A DNA stretch of 64,000 bases from Chitinophaga sp. CB10. Lineage in GTDB: Bacteria > Bacteroidota > Bacteroidia > Chitinophagales > Chitinophagaceae. The stretch lies in the NCBI GenBank assembly GCA_001870995.2, contig MLAV02000013.1:62001-126000 (forward strand), in the 5' to 3' direction. The number at the start of each line of letters is the position of its first letter. Within the stretch, counting starts at the first letter, position 1. Shown in pieces: positions 60,987-64,000 of this stretch. Below the pieces are notes generated by a model, which was not told the origin of the DNA, searched no databases, and saw only the letters and a program-made list of their open reading frames with translations. Position numbers and translations under genes: made by a program.

Positions 60987-61559
60987 TCAGAACATCAAAT
61001 CGTCTTCAGCGCCCAGTTCTTCCTGCTGATCGCTGCCGGCGTCGTCTTCGCCTTCTTCACCAAATCCATCTTCATCCATGCCTTCTTTGTTGAGGTCGTA
61101 CTTTTCTTCCATTTCCACGAGTTTATCGCCCACGAGGCCTTTGGTGCCGTATTGGCTCGGCGCCAGTCCTTCCTTGCGAACGCAGACAGGGTAGGAAATT
61201 TTTATATTTTCTTCTTTGCTAACGCCGATCAGCTCCACGAGGAAGGACCAGTTTTTCGCAAAGTCGTACAGGTAAATGAATTTCTGGTTAGGATCTTTTA
61301 CTGCTGCGCCGATAGGTGTTTCCGCCATCAGCAGGGGTTCCACTTTACGGGGCGTTCTATCCATTTCCAGGATGATTTCCCTACCTCTTTGCCAGTTATC
61401 ATTACTGCGAAAGAAAGTCGCTTTATGCTTAGCGTCGAATTCGAATGCTTGCAGGATCGCGTGGTGAAATTGTAAAAACGTCTGATTAGGTTTGATAGCA
61501 ATATCTCTATAAACGCTTTCATCTTCTTCCCAGTAGACTCTGAATTTCAAAACCGGCAT
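60987..61559 (-). CDS. pRiA4b ORF-3-like (IS1096 passenger-like) family protein
   Basis: A 190-residue protein of the plasmid pRiA4b ORF-3 family (PF07929-like), which is found both in insertion-sequence passengers and as a chromosomal gene. The N-terminal domain (about 1-135) has LKFRVYWEEDESVYRDIAI and FLQFHHAILQAFEFDAKHKA. The C-terminal 45 residues are strongly acidic (EDGFGEEGEDDAGSDQQEEL). No transposase or inverted repeats are nearby, so here it appears to be a resident gene. Function unknown. It is coupled to miaA. Confidence 0.83.
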   Translation of the reverse strand: MPVLKFRVYWEEDESVYRDIAIKPNQTFLQFHHAILQAFEFDAKHKATFFRSNDNWQRGREIILEMDRTPRKVEPLLMAETPIGAAVKDPNQKFIYLYDFAKNWSFLVELIGVSKEENIKISYPVCVRKEGLAPSQYGTKGLVGDKLVEMEEKYDLNKEGMDEDGFGEEGEDDAGSDQQEELGAEDDLMF

Positions 61560-61664
61560 GACAATTTGGTTATAAGTTAGATAAATATATAAGGTTTAAC
61601 GCTCAAGAGAACGTATTGTTCCTAAAATTCCAAGTAATAGTGTCTTAATGTAAAAATACCAATT

Positions 61665-63101
61665 TTATTTAACTGGGGTCAGGTTGTAGGTTTTAGCCTT
61701 TTCCAGCATATAGGCATAAGCCGCTTCGTACGTGTTGGGAATTTCTCCATCGAGGATGGCTTCGCGGATAGCGGTTTTAAGTTCGCCAACTACGCGTCCC
61801 GGCGTCAATGCGAATGTGTCCATAATGATTTCGCCTGTGATGGGCGGCTGCCAGTTCCTGATCCTGTCGGTTTCCTCCACTTCCTTCATGCGGGCACGGA
61901 CCAGTTCAAAATTTTCGAGGTATCGTTTTACTTTAACTTTGTTTTTTGAGGTGATGTCGGCTTCGCAAAGCAGCATCAGTCCGTCTATATCATCGCCGGC
62001 ATCAAACAATAATCTGCGGATAGCCGAGTCCGTTATATTTTCTTTCGTCAGGGATATCGGACGCAGGTGCAGCTCCACCAGTTTTTTCACCAGCTTCATT
62101 TTATCGCCCATGGGGAGTTTGAAGCGGGAGAAGATGCGGCTGACCATTTTGCCACCCACGGCATCGTGGCCGTGAAACGTCCATCCATGGCCGGGTTCAA
62201 ACTTTTTGGTGGCAGGCTTGCCGATGTCGTGCAGCAGCGCAGCCCAGCGCAGCCATAAGTCTTTCGTATGCTGGGAGATATTATCCACTACCTGTAAGGT
62301 ATGATAGAAATTATCCTTATGGCCCTTTCCTTCGTACATTTCCACGCCTACGAGGTCTATCATCTGCGGGAAAATGATTTTCAGCAAACCGGATTTATAC
62401 AACAGATCCAGGCCTACCGAAGGTTTGGAGGAAAGCATAATTTTATTGAATTCGTCCGTGATTCTTTCCTGCGTAATAATACGAATTCTTTCCGCATTCT
62501 CCTGTATTGCCTGGAATGCTTCCGGCACGATGGTGAATTGCAGCTGGGAGGCGAAGCGGATGGCGCGCATCATACGGAGCGGGTCATCACTGAAGGTTTG
62601 GGCCGGTTCCAGCGGGGTGCGGATTAGTTTGGCGTCCAGGTCGGCCAGGCCGTTGAAGGGGTCCAGCAGGGCGCCATAATCGGCGTCGCGCAGGCTGATG
62701 GCCAGTGCGTTGATGGTAAAATCGCGGCGGTTCTGATCATCCTGGAGGGTGCCTTCCGTCACTTCCGGGTTACGGCTTTCCTGGCGGTAGCTTTCCTTCC
62801 GGGCGCCTACGAATTCCAATTCTAGGTCGTTCCACTTCACCTGGGCGGTACCATAGGTTTTAAAGAAGCTGACCGGCACGTGGTTACCCAGGCTGGCAGC
62901 TACTTTATGCGCGAGGGCGATACCATCTCCCACGCACACGATATCCATATCTTTAGTTCTTCTTCCGAGGAGTTTATCCCGCACAAAGCCTCCAATAAGA
63001 TAGGCCGGCACCTTCAGTTCCTGGGCTGCCAGCGCTACCTTTTCCAGTATTTTTCTTTCCTGCAGCGAGCAGGGAATATCCATCGGCTTGTTGCTTATCA
63101 T
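61665..63101 (-). CDS. cca: CCA tRNA nucleotidyltransferase/poly(A) polymerase family protein with HD domain
   Basis: Adds or repairs the 3' CCA of tRNAs. The nucleotidyltransferase head is clear (LIGGFVRDKLLGRRTKDMDIV, with Asp pair for Mg), followed by RRDFTINALAISL and the LIRTPLEPAQTFSDDPLRMMRAIRF family block. The C-terminal half is an HD phosphohydrolase domain (LHDIGKP). Length of 478 residues fits the bacterial class II enzyme. It could instead be a poly(A) polymerase, which is nearly alike in sequence. A good promoter box lies at 63149-63156. Confidence 0.9.
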   Translation of the reverse strand: MISNKPMDIPCSLQERKILEKVALAAQELKVPAYLIGGFVRDKLLGRRTKDMDIVCVGDGIALAHKVAASLGNHVPVSFFKTYGTAQVKWNDLELEFVGARKESYRQESRNPEVTEGTLQDDQNRRDFTINALAISLRDADYGALLDPFNGLADLDAKLIRTPLEPAQTFSDDPLRMMRAIRFASQLQFTIVPEAFQAIQENAERIRIITQERITDEFNKIMLSSKPSVGLDLLYKSGLLKIIFPQMIDLVGVEMYEGKGHKDNFYHTLQVVDNISQHTKDLWLRWAALLHDIGKPATKKFEPGHGWTFHGHDAVGGKMVSRIFSRFKLPMGDKMKLVKKLVELHLRPISLTKENITDSAIRRLLFDAGDDIDGLMLLCEADITSKNKVKVKRYLENFELVRARMKEVEETDRIRNWQPPITGEIIMDTFALTPGRVVGELKTAIREAILDGEIPNTYEAAYAYMLEKAKTYNLTPVK

Positions 63102-63148
63102 ATTAAATTTATCCTGTTGATGTAGGTCCTTTTCGCAAAACCAGGGCG

Positions 63149-63156
63149 CAAATGTA
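63149..63156 (-). promoter_or_regulatory. -7 box TACATTTG of the CCA-enzyme gene
   Basis: Exact TAnnTTTG match on the minus strand, 47 bases before the ATG at 63101 and after the stop of the tsaC gene. Confidence 0.6.
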
Positions 63157-63170
63157 AGAAATAAACGCCT

Positions 63171-63743
63171 TTAGTCGCGAATCACCGTGATGCTGCCGTC
63201 GTTATGGATGCGGATAATACGGCTGGCGGTATGGGCTGCGGCCTCGTCCTGCCTGTGTTTCACGACATAGTCCACGCCATTTACGATCAGGGGGTTGACC
63301 TCCGAAAAAGTAGCCGGGGAAGGATCCCCGCTAATATTTGCCGAGGTGGAAACCAATGGTTTACGTAGTCTTTTTATCAAGTGCCGGCAAAAAGGATCCT
63401 GTACTATCCTGATAGCGATGCTGCCATCGGCGTTGATGACGTTGGGGGCCAGGCCCAGCGCGCCGTCGTAGATGACGGTGGTCGGGCGGTTGAACCCCGC
63501 GATGATGTCCGCGATGTCCGGCCGCGGATTGGCCACATAATGCAATAAATCCCTGACATCAGCCAGCAGGATGACCAGGCTTTTGGCTTCTTCCCGGTTT
63601 TTGAGGGCATACACCCGGCGGACGGCCGCTTCATCGGTAGCGTCGCAACCAATACCCCAAATGGTGTCTGTAGGATAAAGGATCAGTCCTCCCGTACGCA
63701 AAACGCCCAGCGAGGCAACGATATCGTCTTCAAAGATCTCCAT
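63171..63743 (-). CDS. L-threonylcarbamoyladenylate synthase (TsaC/Sua5/YrdC)
   Basis: Forms threonylcarbamoyl-AMP for t6A37 of tRNAs, with Thr, bicarbonate and ATP. The YrdC domain fills the 190-residue chain: LILYPTDTIWGIGCDATDEAAV, the YALKNREEAKSLVILLA nucleotide-binding strand, and the conserved STSANISGDPSPATFSEV near the end. There is no Sua5 C-terminal domain, so it is of TsaC type. An alternative start one codon upstream (63746) is possible. It is 26 bases after the partial glycosyltransferase gene. Confidence 0.93.
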   Translation of the reverse strand: MEIFEDDIVASLGVLRTGGLILYPTDTIWGIGCDATDEAAVRRVYALKNREEAKSLVILLADVRDLLHYVANPRPDIADIIAGFNRPTTVIYDGALGLAPNVINADGSIAIRIVQDPFCRHLIKRLRKPLVSTSANISGDPSPATFSEVNPLIVNGVDYVVKHRQDEAAAHTASRIIRIHNDGSITVIRD

Positions 63744-63769
63744 CACTTTCTATTTTTTACTTATACTAT

Positions 63770-64000
63770 TATATACATTCATCATAGCGGCGGCGCATTT
63801 ATCTGCCGTGAACAACTGAGCATGTTTGAACCCTTTGCTCCGCAAATCTGCTGCCAGCGCGTCATCATTGAGTATCCGCTCCATGGCCTCCGCTATAGAC
63901 GCGGGCTCCAGCGGGTCCACATAGAGGGCGGCATCGCCTGCCGTTTCCCCGAAGCAGGAGCCGGATGAGGTGATAACGGGGGTACCGCTCCACAGGGCTT
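63770..64000 (-). CDS. Glycosyltransferase family 4-like protein (C-terminal fragment)
   Basis: Open at the right edge of the window; only the last 76 codons are seen, ending with a TAG at 63770-63772. The visible end reads ALWSGTPVITSSGSCFGE, then TAGDAALYVDPLEPASIAEA, which matches the donor-sugar region of GT4 glycosyltransferases (the ExxxxG(x)PVI and AG.AA.yvdP motifs). It is followed by tsaC. The N-terminus, including the acceptor domain, lies outside. Confidence 0.8.

Noticed and set aside
60987..61559. Insertion sequence around the pRiA4b-like gene
   Set aside because: No transposase, terminal inverted repeats or target duplications are visible, and the gene is coupled to miaA.

Overview
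The window looks like chromosomal DNA of a Bacteroidota bacterium, most likely a Chitinophaga-type member of the Chitinophagaceae. This rests on several things read together: an Oar-like TonB receptor, a TamB/AsmA-like giant, ProS of the archaeal/eukaryotic type, a beta-propeller LytS/LytTR pair, Bacteroidota LptE, LuxC-like acyl-CoA reductase divergent from a ferredoxin, and many -7 boxes of the Bacteroidota form TAnnTTTG just upstream of start codons. I see no rRNA, tRNA, CRISPR array, insertion sequence or prophage. Genes are dense on both strands and the DNA is mostly core genome. The last gene is cut by the right edge.

Layout. 0-6 kb: phosphoglucomutase, a DUF2279 membrane protein, a PyrR-like phosphoribosyltransferase, and an electron-transfer pair (membrane 4Fe-4S protein plus CCG-domain protein) followed by a conserved small protein. 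6-13.3 kb: an envelope/translation block led by miaB, with a sigma-54 activator, LptE, a TPR-like protein, SecG, MltG and YihY. 13.5-24 kb: thioredoxin-like protein, M14 carboxypeptidase, gamma-glutamyltransferase, DinB-like protein, lipoprotein, BioF-like PLP enzyme, TraB-like protein, a B12-binding radical SAM enzyme and an isoaspartyl peptidase. 24-34 kb: TamB, RibBA and the TonB receptor.

34-37 kb: a tight minus-strand operon in which an Lgt-like membrane enzyme overlaps a radical SAM protein resembling the archaeal tetraether-lipid synthase family (MJ0619/Tes, COG1964), followed by two tandem paralogous small membrane proteins. 37-43 kb: a cluster of two esterases, an RimK-like ATP-grasp, a GCS2-type carboxylate-amine ligase, a class I glutamine amidotransferase and a second ATP-grasp-like protein, which together look like a peptide- or amide-making pathway. 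These two regions are the best candidates for undescribed biology.

43-51.4 kb: membrane protein, RidA, a cell-surface coiled-coil protein, rhodanese, PASTA protein, Ddl, ferredoxin, acyl-CoA reductase and HtrA. 51.6-64 kb: LytTR regulator and propeller histidine kinase, ProS, a Gly/Tyr-rich lipoprotein, a FadL-like porin, MiaA (the partner of MiaB in making ms2i6A37), a pRiA4b-ORF3-like protein, CCA-adding enzyme, TsaC/Sua5, and the C-terminal end of a glycosyltransferase.

Regulatory signals are unusually readable. Exact TAnnTTTG boxes sit upstream of about fifteen genes. In three of them the box is exactly four bases from the ATG, which predicts leaderless mRNAs. At 48.5 kb two promoters face each other so that each start site falls in the other's -7 box. 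Strong hairpin terminators mark most operon ends, and a decayed array of terminator copies lies upstream of miaB. All functions are inferred by reading motifs; no database search was run.
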